A stretch of 64,000 nt of DNA from Chloroflexota bacterium (lineage in GTDB: Bacteria; Chloroflexota; Anaerolineae; Aggregatilineales; J027): positions 62,001 through 126,000 of the forward strand of contig JACRBG010000046.1 of the NCBI GenBank assembly GCA_016234595.1, read 5' to 3'. Of this stretch, positions 8,855-17,621 are shown piece after piece. Position numbers and translations under genes: made by a program. Numbering within the stretch: position 1 is the stretch's first letter; every line of letters begins with the position of its first letter. Under the pieces are notes generated by a model that worked only from the letters and a program-made list of their open reading frames with translations, did no database searches and was not told the DNA's origin.

Positions 8855-9202
8855 TTATTCAATAGACTGCACACGAAGCCAAGTCTGCCCCACCCTAAAC
8901 ATCTGTCCAATATTGACAGATTCTGGTTCTTTGACGCGCCGACGTCCCACAAAAGTTCCATTTCGGCTGCCTTCGTCTACTAAAAATAGTCCATCAGCCC
9001 GATAATGTAAGGTTGCGTGGAGTCTTGAAACCAATGTATCAAAAGGGACACACACATCACTATTGTCACGCCGTCCGATGGTATACTTCCCAAGCAATTC
9101 AGGGGGGAGTGGTTCGCCCGATTTGGAATGATTTAGGACTATTTCCAAACCGTCATCTGGGCCACTCATGACCATCAATTTGATTGTCAGTTCAGGTTCC
9201 AT
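8855..9202 (-). CDS. FHA domain protein
   Basis: FHA domains bind phosphothreonine peptides. The 115 aa product is almost only an FHA domain: YTIGRRDNSDVCVP, then VSRLHATLHY, then DEGSRNGTFVGRRRV, holding the conserved Gly-Arg, Ser-Arg-x-His and Asn-Gly-Thr residues that contact the phosphopeptide. It has no signal peptide and is cytoplasmic. It is the first gene of a two-gene operon with the Clp-N/kinase-fold protein, so the partners likely act together, for example as phosphopeptide reader and kinase. Stand-alone FHA proteins often regulate transporters, secretion or central metabolism, and the target here is unknown. Confidence 0.88.
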   Translation of the reverse strand: MEPELTIKLMVMSGPDDGLEIVLNHSKSGEPLPPELLGKYTIGRRDNSDVCVPFDTLVSRLHATLHYRADGLFLVDEGSRNGTFVGRRRVKEPESVNIGQMFRVGQTWLRVQSIE

Positions 9203-9320
9203 TCACCCAACCCATTTTCAAATACGACTAAAACCACTCAAAGTAGTATATAACGAGCGTTAACTTTGTGTATAGACCCTTCACATAGTTTTAAGAGATG
9301 GGCAAACTCGCTATAGTTGG

Positions 9321-9349
9321 TTGTCATTCTACGCTATATTCGATACATT
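9321..9349 (+). promoter_or_regulatory. Candidate sigma-70 promoter of the gamma-synthase/thrB operon
   Basis: TTGTCA (9321-9326) and TACATT (9344-9349) are separated by 17 nt. Transcription would begin near 9356. That is only about 12 nt before ATG 9368, which has no Shine-Dalgarno, but about 33 nt before TTG 9389, which has AGGAG. The promoter therefore favours the TTG start. Confidence 0.45.
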
Positions 9350-9388
9350 TGCACAACGCATTAACTCATGCCCACAGGAGAATTTTCG

Positions 9389-10603
9389 TTGAACACTGAG
9401 GAATCCATACCCGGCCCTAGCACGCAGTCCGTCCATGCTGGGAGTCAACGCCAAAAAGCCGGTCATTCGATCACAACCCCGATTATTCAGAGCGCTACTT
9501 TTACATTTAACGACAGCGATGACCTCACGGGGTTCATGCGTAGTAAAATTTGGGGCGAGGAAGGCGAAGATGGGCGCGAAGATTATGGGCGTTATGGAAA
9601 TCCTTCGGTTCATGCGGTCGAAAAAAGATTAGCTGCCCTAGAAGGTGGCGACGATGCTGTATTATTCGCATCCGGCATGGCGGCCATCACCACCCTGCTG
9701 CTTGCCAGCCTGCCCAGCGGCGCTCATATCGTGATGACAAACGACTGCTATCGCCGTACCCGCCAATTCTGTACCACCTTTCTCAAACGTTTGGGAATTG
9801 AAACCTCCGTTGTGCCAATGGGTGATTATGAGGCGATGGAAGCCGCCATTATCCCTAAAAAAACACGCATTATCATTTCCGAAAGCCCTACAAATCCTTA
9901 TTTACGATTGGTTGATTTTGCAAAAATCGCCGCTATCGGGAAACAGCATAAAGTCGTGACCTTGATTGACAGCACCTTTGGTACACCCATCAACCAACAA
10001 CCGCTGGCCTATGGCATTGATTATGTCCTGCACAGCGCCACCAAATATCTCGGTGGGCACAATGATTTGCTGGCAGGGGTCATTATTGGCAACACAGAAC
10101 GAATCGGGGCTCTCCGGCAAGCCCAAGGCGTTTTAGGATCGGTGCTGGCCCCACAAAATGCCTATTTGTTGGAGCGCGGCCTCAAAACATTAGCCCTGCG
10201 GGTCCACAAACAAAATGAAAATGGCTTGGCGCTGGCCTGCTATTTAGAGAGTCATCCTAAAATCGAGCGAGTTTGGTATCCCGGTCTTACATCGCATCCA
10301 GATTATGCCCTTGCCCATCAGCAAATGCAGGGGTTTGGCGGTGTAGTCAGTTTCACGGTCAAGGGGGATTACGAAACCACCAAACAATTTATTGATGGCC
10401 TGCACCTACCCTTCATCGCACCTAGTTTAGGCGGCACGGAGAGTTTGGTGGAGCAGCCTGCCATTATGTCCTATTTTGAGAAAGAACCTGAAGAGCGTCT
10501 TGAATTAGGTATTTTCGACAATCTAGTGCGTTATTCAACTGGGATTGAAGACACGCATGATATTATTGCCGATATTGAACAAGCCCTTGCCCATATTGGA
10601 TAG
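9389..10603 (+). CDS. Cystathionine gamma-synthase, plant-like (PLP-dependent trans-sulfuration family)
   Basis: Joins an activated homoserine ester with cysteine to form cystathionine for methionine synthesis. The start is probably TTG 9389 (AGGAG, 8 nt spacer); ATG 9368 in frame lacks a ribosome site. The product is about 404 aa and has the Cys/Met-metabolism PLP fold: YGRYGNPSVHAVEKRLA, FASGMAAI, the DCYRRTRQF stretch, ESPTNPYLR, and the PLP lysine in LHSATKYLGGHND. Residues around DCYRRTRQF, SHPDYALAHQQMQGFGG and APSLGGTESLVEQPAIMSY read much more like plant cystathionine gamma-synthase than E. coli MetB. Plant enzymes use O-phosphohomoserine, the product of ThrB, and thrB is the next gene. 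I infer a phosphohomoserine-using enzyme; other sub-activities of the family remain possible. Confidence 0.82.
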   Translation: MNTEESIPGPSTQSVHAGSQRQKAGHSITTPIIQSATFTFNDSDDLTGFMRSKIWGEEGEDGREDYGRYGNPSVHAVEKRLAALEGGDDAVLFASGMAAITTLLLASLPSGAHIVMTNDCYRRTRQFCTTFLKRLGIETSVVPMGDYEAMEAAIIPKKTRIIISESPTNPYLRLVDFAKIAAIGKQHKVVTLIDSTFGTPINQQPLAYGIDYVLHSATKYLGGHNDLLAGVIIGNTERIGALRQAQGVLGSVLAPQNAYLLERGLKTLALRVHKQNENGLALACYLESHPKIERVWYPGLTSHPDYALAHQQMQGFGGVVSFTVKGDYETTKQFIDGLHLPFIAPSLGGTESLVEQPAIMSYFEKEPEERLELGIFDNLVRYSTGIEDTHDIIADIEQALAHIG

Positions 10604-10609
10604 AACTTA

Positions 10610-11557
10610 ATGTCTCAAAATATTTCTAACTCATTTGCCCGTGCTTTTGCTCCAGCCACCGTCGCCAATCTTGGCCCCGGTTTCGATATTCTGGGGATGG
10701 CAGTCACGGGCATTGGCGATACAGTCGTCGCGCGTTTTTGTGATAAACCCGGTGTCACGGTCAGTAAAATTACTGGAGATGGTGGCAAGCTGCCCCTTGA
10801 AGCCACCAAGAATACCGCTGCTATCGCCGCCGAAGTGGTACGCCAACAAATTCGACCTGACGTGGGCATTGAATTGGAGATCGAAAAAGGCCTGCCGCTA
10901 GCCAGTGGGCTTGGCAGTAGTGCGGCCAGTGCCGCTGCTGGGGCGGTTGCGGTTAATGCGCTCTTGGGAAATCCATTAAGTCAACTTGATTTATTGCCAG
11001 CTTGTTTGGAAGCGGAGGCAACCGTCAGTGGTCGTCATGCCGATAACGTGGGGCCGGCCCTGTTAGGTGGGATTGTTTTAGTCACAGGCATTACCCCCGA
11101 TTGCCTATTCCCCCTACCCATCCCCGACGGTTTACATTTTGCATTGGTGACACCGGATGTCGCAGTGCCAACGGCCCAAGCGCGGGCCGTCCTCCCTAAA
11201 GAAGTGCCCTTCACCAAGATGGTCAGTCAAACCAAAGCCATCGCCCAATTGATGTATGGTCTATATTCAGGCAATTTGGCTTTGCTGGTCAATGCAATGG
11301 CTGAGGACGGCATTATTGAACCCGCCCGCCAGCATTTAATCCCACATTTTGCGCTGGCCCGCGATACTGCTCTCGCCTATGGGGCACAGGCCTGCATCAT
11401 CAGCGGAGCGGGCCCAAGTCTGTGTATTGTCACCGCTGCCGCCGAACTTGCTGAAAAAGCCGGGGTTGCGGTTCAACAAGTCTATATCTCGCATGGGATT
11501 GGCGCGATCTATCGGGTGGCACAGGTCGCCGCACGCGGAGCCTATGCCGAAACCTAA
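10610..11557 (+). CDS. thrB: Homoserine kinase
   Basis: Phosphorylates homoserine to O-phosphohomoserine for threonine synthase. The 315 aa product is a GHMP kinase: APATVANLGPGFDILGMAV at the N-terminus, the ATP loop LASGLGSSAASAAAG, and a C-terminal ISGAGPSLCIVT motif. It begins 6 nt after the gamma-synthase stop without a strong ribosome site, so translation is probably coupled. The pairing would let one phosphorylated intermediate feed threonine and, if the neighbour is phosphohomoserine-specific, methionine. The stop codon overlaps that of the convergent dehydrogenase gene by 4 bp. Confidence 0.92.
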   Translation: MSQNISNSFARAFAPATVANLGPGFDILGMAVTGIGDTVVARFCDKPGVTVSKITGDGGKLPLEATKNTAAIAAEVVRQQIRPDVGIELEIEKGLPLASGLGSSAASAAAGAVAVNALLGNPLSQLDLLPACLEAEATVSGRHADNVGPALLGGIVLVTGITPDCLFPLPIPDGLHFALVTPDVAVPTAQARAVLPKEVPFTKMVSQTKAIAQLMYGLYSGNLALLVNAMAEDGIIEPARQHLIPHFALARDTALAYGAQACIISGAGPSLCIVTAAAELAEKAGVAVQQVYISHGIGAIYRVAQVAARGAYAET

Positions 11558-14484
11558 GTCCTCCAGCCGCACGCCATCGCTACGATTTCAACAGGGTGCA
11601 GCGCCTGTCCTTCAATATGCCCCACCTGCTCCCGACAGGATGTGCCCGCCGCCGCAATGATGGCGTTGGGATTATTTCGCACCGTGGGATAGAGGCGCTG
11701 TTCGGCAATTTTCATCGAAACCTCATAATGCTCGGCTTCATAGCCAAAGCTGCCTGCCATCCCACAGCATCCAGCATCCAATTCTCGCACTGTCGCATTG
11801 GGAATCGCCCGTAAAATATTCAAGCTGGCCGATGTGCCCCATAATGATTTTTGGTGACAGTGTCCATGCAAAATAATTTCACGTGGTTGATTGTCCCATT
11901 TTAACTTGTCCATACCTCCCGCTATCCGCCACACATCAAGCCATTCTTCAATACTCATCATCCGTGACACAATGTCATCCGCAGCGGTCTGATGTTCCTT
12001 ATCAACCAGTGTGCGGGTATCATCGCGCAGTGCCGAAACACAACTTGGCTCGAACATCATAAACCGCACTCCGGGGTCATATTTGATAAGGGCTGATAAT
12101 CCCTCAACATTGGCCGTCGCCATGCGTTTGGCTTGATCTAATAATCCCTTGGAAATCGCTGGTCGTCCGCAGCACCCCTGCCACGGCAACCGCTGTGCCC
12201 GCAATTCATAGCCACTTTGTGCCATCAAATAGGCTAAGGCCTTGCCCATCTGGGGATCATTAAATTCCATAAACGTATCTATCAACAATAACGGCGTCTG
12301 CTTCAAGGCCAAATCACTTTTCAATGGCAGATTTTTCGCCCACCACTGACTGAACCGTTGCGGGGCCAATTGGGGTAATTGGCGTTCGGGCGCAATACCC
12401 ATTTGTTTTGAGGCCATCTGCGCGATAATAGGCATTTTGAGGGCCAGATTGCTCACGGGTGGGAAAAGGCTTGCCAATTCATTCAGGCGGTGGATATTTG
12501 CGAAAATTCTAGCCCGTAGGGGAATTCCATGCTGGTCGTAATATTGCGCGGTAAATTCGGCCTTTATTCGCGCCATATCCACCGATGAAGGGCACTCCGA
12601 TTTACAGGCTTTGCAGGATAAGCATAAATCCAAGACATCCTTCACCCGCTCATCTTGCATCCCATCCATGCCCAATAACCCCATCATCGCTAGTCGCAGC
12701 GTGTTGGCTCGACCCCGCGTGGAGTCCTGCTCGTCATGGGTCGCCATATAGGATGGACACATCACTCCCGAATTCTCTTTACGGCACTCCCCCGCCCCAT
12801 TGCACATCTCGACGGCCCCCGCAAAACCAAAGTCAGCTGACCAGTCAAAGCGAGTTTCGATAATTTCAAGCGGAAGGCCAAATGACGGGCCATAACGCAT
12901 CAAAAACTCATCATCCATTTTGGGAGTCTCGACAATGCGGTTCGGGTTCATTTGATTGTATGGGTCAAAAAGATGTTTGACTTCACGGAAGGCCTGCATC
13001 AAATCCGGCCCGAATAGGCGCTCATTAAATTCGCCCCGCAAAATACCTTCACTATGTTCGCCACTGGTTGTGCCATTAAACGACAAAACGGCTTCAACGG
13101 CTTGTTCAGCAATTTGTCGATACTGGCGCATTCCATGTTCAGTTTTCAAGTTCACCATCGGGCGCACATGCAAACATCCCGCGCTGGCATGGGCATACAC
13201 CGACATGCCTGCCCCTACCCCTTCAACAATCCCTGTCACTTGCTCAATATAGGCGGCCAAATGCTCAACGGGAACTGCCGCATCTTCAATTATCTCAATA
13301 GATTTCAGGTCGCCTCGGTCACTTGCCAGAAGGCCTAAGCCAGCTTTACGAATACTCCAAAAATCACCCTGCCCTGCTGCATCTGCGAGTATGACCACCA
13401 CGCCGTGATGATTTTCGGCCTTCAAGCGCCGTCGTAAAAGCTCGACCTTACTATCTAATTCAGCTAGGCTATCTCCATAAAATTCAACGGCTAAGACTGC
13501 CGCAGGGTCACCCTCCACAAAATGTAGTTTTTTGGCAAAGTCAGGCATCCGGCGGGTACGATCCATCAGCATCTTGTCAAACAATTCAACCGCCGAAGGT
13601 TCGGTTTCCAAGATCGCGGGGACAATTTCTAGGGAGGCCAATAAGGTATCGAAATGGACGATTGCCAGTCGTGTATATTTAGGTTTTTCCACCAAGCGCA
13701 GTTCTGCTGCAACAATCGTGCCCAGTGTCCCCTCGGAGCCAATTATCAATTGGGCAAGATCAAGATCATCCAATTCAAGACGATTGAGGGCATAACCAGC
13801 CACCGTGCGCCAAGTTTTGGGATAGCGTGTGGCAATTGGTTCGGCATATTGCTGCAAAATTTGGGCTACTCCAGCTCGTAATTTAGTGGAGGTGCCATTT
13901 TCTGCGCCAAATGCTCGCTTTCCCAAGCGGATTTTTTCGCCCGTCGCTAAGACTACATCCAACCAATTGACATGATCTGCCGTCATGCGATACATGATGC
14001 TGTGGGTACCACTGGAATTATTGCCCAAACACCCACCAATCACACAGCGATTTGCACTTGCCGGGTCTGGCCCAAACATCAAACCGAGCGACCCTAGTTG
14101 TTGGTTCAGCTGGCCTAAAATCAAGCCCGGTTCGACCTGTACTGTTTTAGCTTCCGCGTTCACGCCCCGTACTCGCCGCATATATTTAGGGAAATCCATC
14201 ACAACAGCGCGATTAACGGTCTGGCCTGCCAAACTTGTACCCCCACCGCGCGGCATCACAGGGACATGATAGCGTAGAGCGATCTCATGAATGGCACTGA
14301 CATCCTCAGCCGATTTAGGGAAAGTCACCCCGATTGGGAAAATTTGATAATTGCTGGCGTCGGTGCTATACAACAAGCGGGAAATTTCGTCAAATTTGAC
14401 GGCATCAGCCCCGATCGCTTGGGTCAATTCGTGGGTCAGGTCGTGGATTTCAGCAGTTAGGGCTGGAATAGCTTTTGGAGGCAT
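11554..14484 (-). CDS. FAD-binding and Fe-S cluster oxidoreductase (GlcD/GlcF-like fusion, YdiJ-like)
   Basis: About 976 aa, close to YdiJ-type enzymes. The N-terminal half is an FAD_binding_4 dehydrogenase of the 2-hydroxyacid type: VPVMPRGGGTSLAGQ and VIGGCLGNNSSGTHS. The C-terminal half has a ferredoxin-like pair of Fe-S motifs (CNGAGECRKE...CPSY; CLSCKACKSECP) and CCG domains (QGCCGRPAIS; DAGCCGMAGSFGYE). Such proteins oxidise D-lactate, D-2-hydroxyglutarate or glycolate and pass electrons to quinone or other carriers. The substrate cannot be fixed. ATG 14484 is preferred: the upstream TTG at 14517 lies inside the terminator of the preceding gene. Confidence 0.88.
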   Translation of the reverse strand: MPPKAIPALTAEIHDLTHELTQAIGADAVKFDEISRLLYSTDASNYQIFPIGVTFPKSAEDVSAIHEIALRYHVPVMPRGGGTSLAGQTVNRAVVMDFPKYMRRVRGVNAEAKTVQVEPGLILGQLNQQLGSLGLMFGPDPASANRCVIGGCLGNNSSGTHSIMYRMTADHVNWLDVVLATGEKIRLGKRAFGAENGTSTKLRAGVAQILQQYAEPIATRYPKTWRTVAGYALNRLELDDLDLAQLIIGSEGTLGTIVAAELRLVEKPKYTRLAIVHFDTLLASLEIVPAILETEPSAVELFDKMLMDRTRRMPDFAKKLHFVEGDPAAVLAVEFYGDSLAELDSKVELLRRRLKAENHHGVVVILADAAGQGDFWSIRKAGLGLLASDRGDLKSIEIIEDAAVPVEHLAAYIEQVTGIVEGVGAGMSVYAHASAGCLHVRPMVNLKTEHGMRQYRQIAEQAVEAVLSFNGTTSGEHSEGILRGEFNERLFGPDLMQAFREVKHLFDPYNQMNPNRIVETPKMDDEFLMRYGPSFGLPLEIIETRFDWSADFGFAGAVEMCNGAGECRKENSGVMCPSYMATHDEQDSTRGRANTLRLAMMGLLGMDGMQDERVKDVLDLCLSCKACKSECPSSVDMARIKAEFTAQYYDQHGIPLRARIFANIHRLNELASLFPPVSNLALKMPIIAQMASKQMGIAPERQLPQLAPQRFSQWWAKNLPLKSDLALKQTPLLLIDTFMEFNDPQMGKALAYLMAQSGYELRAQRLPWQGCCGRPAISKGLLDQAKRMATANVEGLSALIKYDPGVRFMMFEPSCVSALRDDTRTLVDKEHQTAADDIVSRMMSIEEWLDVWRIAGGMDKLKWDNQPREIILHGHCHQKSLWGTSASLNILRAIPNATVRELDAGCCGMAGSFGYEAEHYEVSMKIAEQRLYPTVRNNPNAIIAAAGTSCREQVGHIEGQALHPVEIVAMACGWRT

Positions 14485-14516
14485 GGCAACACTACACTCG
14501 CTTTCCAAATATAACA

Positions 14517-14556
14517 AACCGCCTGACCAGAGAGCGTCCCCTCGGGTCAGGCGGTT
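14517..14556 (-). terminator. Terminator-like hairpin after the ABC ATPase gene
   Basis: AACCGCCTGACC and GGTCAGGCGGTT form a perfect 12 bp stem with a 16 nt loop, 24 nt downstream of the minus-strand ATPase stop. The tail (TTTGTTATATTTGG) is T-rich but not a pure run. Confidence 0.65.
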
Positions 14557-14579
14557 GAAATCTAAAACAGATGAAAGAG

Positions 14580-15677
14580 CTAGAGGGTCAGACCACTATC
14601 TGCGTCAAACAAGTGCATATTGCTCATGTCAAAGACGGCTGGGGTCTTCAGACCAATATGGATGTCCGAACGTGGGTCCATGCGGGACAGGAATGTGATA
14701 CCGTCCGCTACCAGATAGACCGTCTTTTCATGGCCCATTAATTCGACCACGTCCACTTCGGCATCAACCATTTGAGGAATGATACCGGAGGGGCGGAATT
14801 CCACATTGTGGATATTTTCAGGACGCAGGCCCATCGTAATACGCTTGCCGAGGTGGGGGCGATAGCGATCCATACGGTCGGTTGGCACATCTAAGGATGC
14901 GAAACCAATATCAATGACCATCTTGCCATCGGCTTCTTTAAGCGTCCCATTGAAGAAATTCATCGAGGGGCTGCCGATGAAACCAGCCACAAATTGGTTG
15001 GTGGGGTGTTGATAGAGATTGGTGGGGGTGTCTAGTTGTTGCAATTTACCGGCGCTGAGAACGGCAATGCGGGTTCCCATCGTCATAGCTTCAACTTGGT
15101 CATGGGTTACATAGATAAAGGTAGTACCGAGACTTTGATGAAGTTTGCTGATAAAGGCACGGGCTTCAACGCGCAACTTGGCGTCCAAGTTGGATAAAGG
15201 CTCGTCCATCAAGAACACTTTTGGTTCACGGACGATAGCACGCCCGACGGCCACACGTTGACGTTGACCACCGGACAATTGGCGTGGACGGCGATCCAGC
15301 AGATGCCCGATGCCAAGGCTTTGGGCCGCTTCACGTACACGGCGGTCAATTTCTTGTTTGGGGGTCTTGCGCAAACGCAGACCAAAGGCCATGTTGTCAT
15401 AAACGGTCATATGAGGATACAAAGCATAGCTTTGGAACACCATAGCGATGTCGCGGTCTTTGGGAGCTACGTTGTTGACCACGCGGTCACCAATCATAAT
15501 GCGCCCTTCGCTAATTTCTTCCAGCCCGGCCAACATACGTAGGCTAGTTGATTTACCACAACCGGATGGCCCTACCAATACCAAAAACTCTTTATCATCA
15601 ATATCAATATTCAGATCCGAAACCGCGTCAGCGTTGCCATATCTTTTATAAACATGGTCGAAAACTACTTTAGCCAC
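14580..15677 (-). CDS. ugpC: Sugar ABC transporter ATP-binding protein, MalK/UgpC/MsmK type
   Basis: Energises import of sugars or sn-glycerol-3-phosphate. Start is GTG 15677: GGAGGT 6 nt upstream is the strongest ribosome site nearby and gives MAKVVFDHVYKRYG, the normal N-terminus for the family (365 aa). Walker A GPSGCGKST, Q-loop FQSYALYPHMTV, signature LSGGQRQRVAVGRAIVREP, Walker B VFLMDEPLSNLDAKLR and the H-loop are all intact. The C-terminal OB/TOBE regulatory region includes GLRPENIH. No permease or binding-protein gene lies nearby, so it probably serves several sugar transporters, as MsmK does in other bacteria. The substrate is unknown, and the symbol reflects the family only. Confidence 0.88.
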   Translation of the reverse strand: MAKVVFDHVYKRYGNADAVSDLNIDIDDKEFLVLVGPSGCGKSTSLRMLAGLEEISEGRIMIGDRVVNNVAPKDRDIAMVFQSYALYPHMTVYDNMAFGLRLRKTPKQEIDRRVREAAQSLGIGHLLDRRPRQLSGGQRQRVAVGRAIVREPKVFLMDEPLSNLDAKLRVEARAFISKLHQSLGTTFIYVTHDQVEAMTMGTRIAVLSAGKLQQLDTPTNLYQHPTNQFVAGFIGSPSMNFFNGTLKEADGKMVIDIGFASLDVPTDRMDRYRPHLGKRITMGLRPENIHNVEFRPSGIIPQMVDAEVDVVELMGHEKTVYLVADGITFLSRMDPRSDIHIGLKTPAVFDMSNMHLFDADSGLTL

Positions 15678-15748
15678 AATATACCTCCGTAAACTGTATA
15701 CAGCTTGATGTACATTAATAAGACATCGTTGGCTCATGAGCGATTAAG

Positions 15749-15770
15749 ATTATGTCACCGATGTCATAAT
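15749..15770. repeat. Short inverted repeat, possible operator
   Basis: ATTATG and CATAAT face each other across 10 nt, with ATGTCA repeated directly inside, upstream of the minus-strand ABC ATPase gene. A regulator site is possible but unproven. Confidence 0.2.
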
Positions 15771-15794
15771 TCGACAAGGAATTCATAGCGAAAC

Positions 15795-16130
15795 TCATGT
15801 TGGGTTAGGAAATGGTGTCGAAGTCGGCCCAAAATACGGAACCGCCGTTGGAGAGCCAACAGTGGGCGTCAGGGTGGGCATTCCAGTCAATGTTTGAGAC
15901 CTCTCAGTCGCTTCGCGGATAATGGCTGTCGCGGTTATCTGTTGCCACATCAGCGTGGGAGTAAATGGCGCATCGGTAGGCAAAACATAGGGCGACGGCT
16001 CAAACGGCTGCGGTGGAATAGATTGTGGGTAAGGGATGGATTCACCCGTTTGGTTATTTCCCACAAAGAACAAAAGCCCCAGAACTACCAACAGAGGTAC
16101 GCCAACCAGAAGCAGACATGATTTCAACAT
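15795..16130 (-). CDS. Small membrane-anchored Pro/Thr-rich protein, unknown
   Basis: 111 aa. Residues 1-24 form one strongly hydrophobic segment with Cys5 near the start; the rest is Pro/Thr/Ser-rich and unstructured (for example PTLTPTVGSPTAVPYFG). The ATG has AGGA close upstream. The layout suggests a membrane-anchored external tail or a small surface spacer. There is no known domain. It lies 73 nt after the start of the TPR/FecR-like gene on the same strand and may be cotranscribed. Confidence 0.55.
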   Translation of the reverse strand: MLKSCLLLVGVPLLVVLGLLFFVGNNQTGESIPYPQSIPPQPFEPSPYVLPTDAPFTPTLMWQQITATAIIREATERSQTLTGMPTLTPTVGSPTAVPYFGPTSTPFPNPT

Positions 16131-16203
16131 ATCCTTTTCCTCTCTCGCTAAATTCCCTCGTCACAAGAGACTATACCGAGAGCCTAGATGGCCTGCAATG
16201 ACA

Positions 16204-17577
16204 TTACTCATTCAATGCCGTGCTAGTTGGCGAACTTGTTGAACGTACCGCCGTCGAATTCACCGTGCTGCGTGGGGTACGGGTTGCGGTCGGAGTTTCG
16301 ATCGGCAAAACTTCTTCGGTCGTCAACGGGGCGGGCGATCTAGCGTCAGGGGGTAACGGTGTAGGGGTGTGTGTTGTCAACCCTTCCTCAGTCATTTCTG
16401 GAGTAATCTCGACTGGTATGGTAGTCTCAGGAGCACCACCCTGCCCCGGCAAGCGCCAGTTCTCAATTGCCAAACCTGCTGCGTGACCCAATGGCAACAA
16501 CTGATTCAAATCCCCCCGCAAATTATCCGCCGAGGTCAAAACATTGCTGGGGTCGTCACGAACTTCTAAGGTCGGGCCAACGGGCCAGCTAATCCAATGC
16601 CCCGCTATAACCGTTACTTCGTTCCCGGTCGCCGCGATATGGGTTGTGCCCTCCAAAACAATCACCCGTAAACCTGCCGCCGCATCAACTTGCAAAAAGG
16701 CCGTACCATCCAAAGTAACCGCAAGGCCATTCACCACAAATTGCGCGGATTCATCAGCCATTCCACTAACCAACAAACCTGACGGCGGCACACTGCCACA
16801 ATCGCTGACCACCGGATTGCTGCTAAAGGTCAAGGTTTCTAGGCGAGGGTCATAATCCCGCAGGCGTACTCCACTGGTCAACAAAAACAGCACACTATCA
16901 GCCGCCTCATCCGAATAGGAGGTTTTAGCGCGGACGGTCAACAAGCCAAAGTGTTGCGCTGCTAGGTCAAATGGGCGGGTTTCTAGCGCGATATAATTAC
17001 TAAGTACGCCGCGATCCCCCGGTAGCAGTAATTGTTTTTCCTGTGGTGCAAAAAACACCTCGGGGTTGCCCAAACAAACCTGTCCGGCCTCGGTCAGGCT
17101 GCATCGAGCGGGTAGGCGTTCCAAGACAGATTGCACTTGTCGTGCACATGCCACAGCAGGATCAGCAGTGGCGACAGGGGTAGGGTTAACTTCATCCTGA
17201 TTCGACTCCACCCAATAGATAGCAACTCCCGCCGCGACAGCCACAATCAACGCAAAGACAAAAAAGTTATAGATAAAACTCAAGGCTCGGTTGCCGCGCC
17301 GCCGACTTGTGGTGCCATCAGCCCGTTGACGGGGTGTTTGGGCCGCCTCGCGTGATAGCTCAACAGCCATACGTCGCGCCTCGACATTTTCGGGGTCAAT
17401 CCGCAGCACCTCGCGCACCGCCCGCGCATATTCTTCGCGGTCTTCAGTGATATTGGCTAATTCCAGCCAAATATCGGCGTTGTCATAATCATCATATAAC
17501 AAACGTACCAACATCTCGCGGGCTTCATGGCTGTCCCCTGCGGTTGCTAATTCTCGCGCACGCTGCAAATCATCCAC
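16204..17577 (-). CDS. TPR / single-TM / FecR-like extracellular domain protein
   Basis: 457 aa with a cytoplasmic N-terminus carrying two TPR-like helices (about 1-75: ARELATAGDSHEAREMLVRL, then WLELANITEDREEYARAVRE). A basic stretch TTSRRRGNR precedes a membrane helix (about 100-122). The large external domain has a pattern like FecR: VNGLAVTLDGTAFLQVD, then VIVLEGTTHIAATGNEVTV, then AGHWISWPVG. A Thr/Pro-rich C-terminus follows. Such proteins are frequent in Chloroflexota and their role is undetermined. It may sense or scaffold at the envelope. It sits between two other secreted-protein genes on the same strand. Confidence 0.6.
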   Translation of the reverse strand: MDDLQRARELATAGDSHEAREMLVRLLYDDYDNADIWLELANITEDREEYARAVREVLRIDPENVEARRMAVELSREAAQTPRQRADGTTSRRRGNRALSFIYNFFVFALIVAVAAGVAIYWVESNQDEVNPTPVATADPAVACARQVQSVLERLPARCSLTEAGQVCLGNPEVFFAPQEKQLLLPGDRGVLSNYIALETRPFDLAAQHFGLLTVRAKTSYSDEAADSVLFLLTSGVRLRDYDPRLETLTFSSNPVVSDCGSVPPSGLLVSGMADESAQFVVNGLAVTLDGTAFLQVDAAAGLRVIVLEGTTHIAATGNEVTVIAGHWISWPVGPTLEVRDDPSNVLTSADNLRGDLNQLLPLGHAAGLAIENWRLPGQGGAPETTIPVEITPEMTEEGLTTHTPTPLPPDARSPAPLTTEEVLPIETPTATRTPRSTVNSTAVRSTSSPTSTALNE

Positions 17578-17621
17578 CGGGCTAAACTCCGCATGTGTTA
17601 TGGCTCAACATCTGTCAAAGT

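Noticed and set aside
14485-14517. TTG start for the FAD/Fe-S dehydrogenase
   Set aside because: It lies in the stem of the upstream gene's terminator and lacks a ribosome site.
15678-15737. Longer N-terminus of the ABC ATPase
   Set aside because: GGAGGT precedes GTG 15677, which also matches the usual N-terminus.
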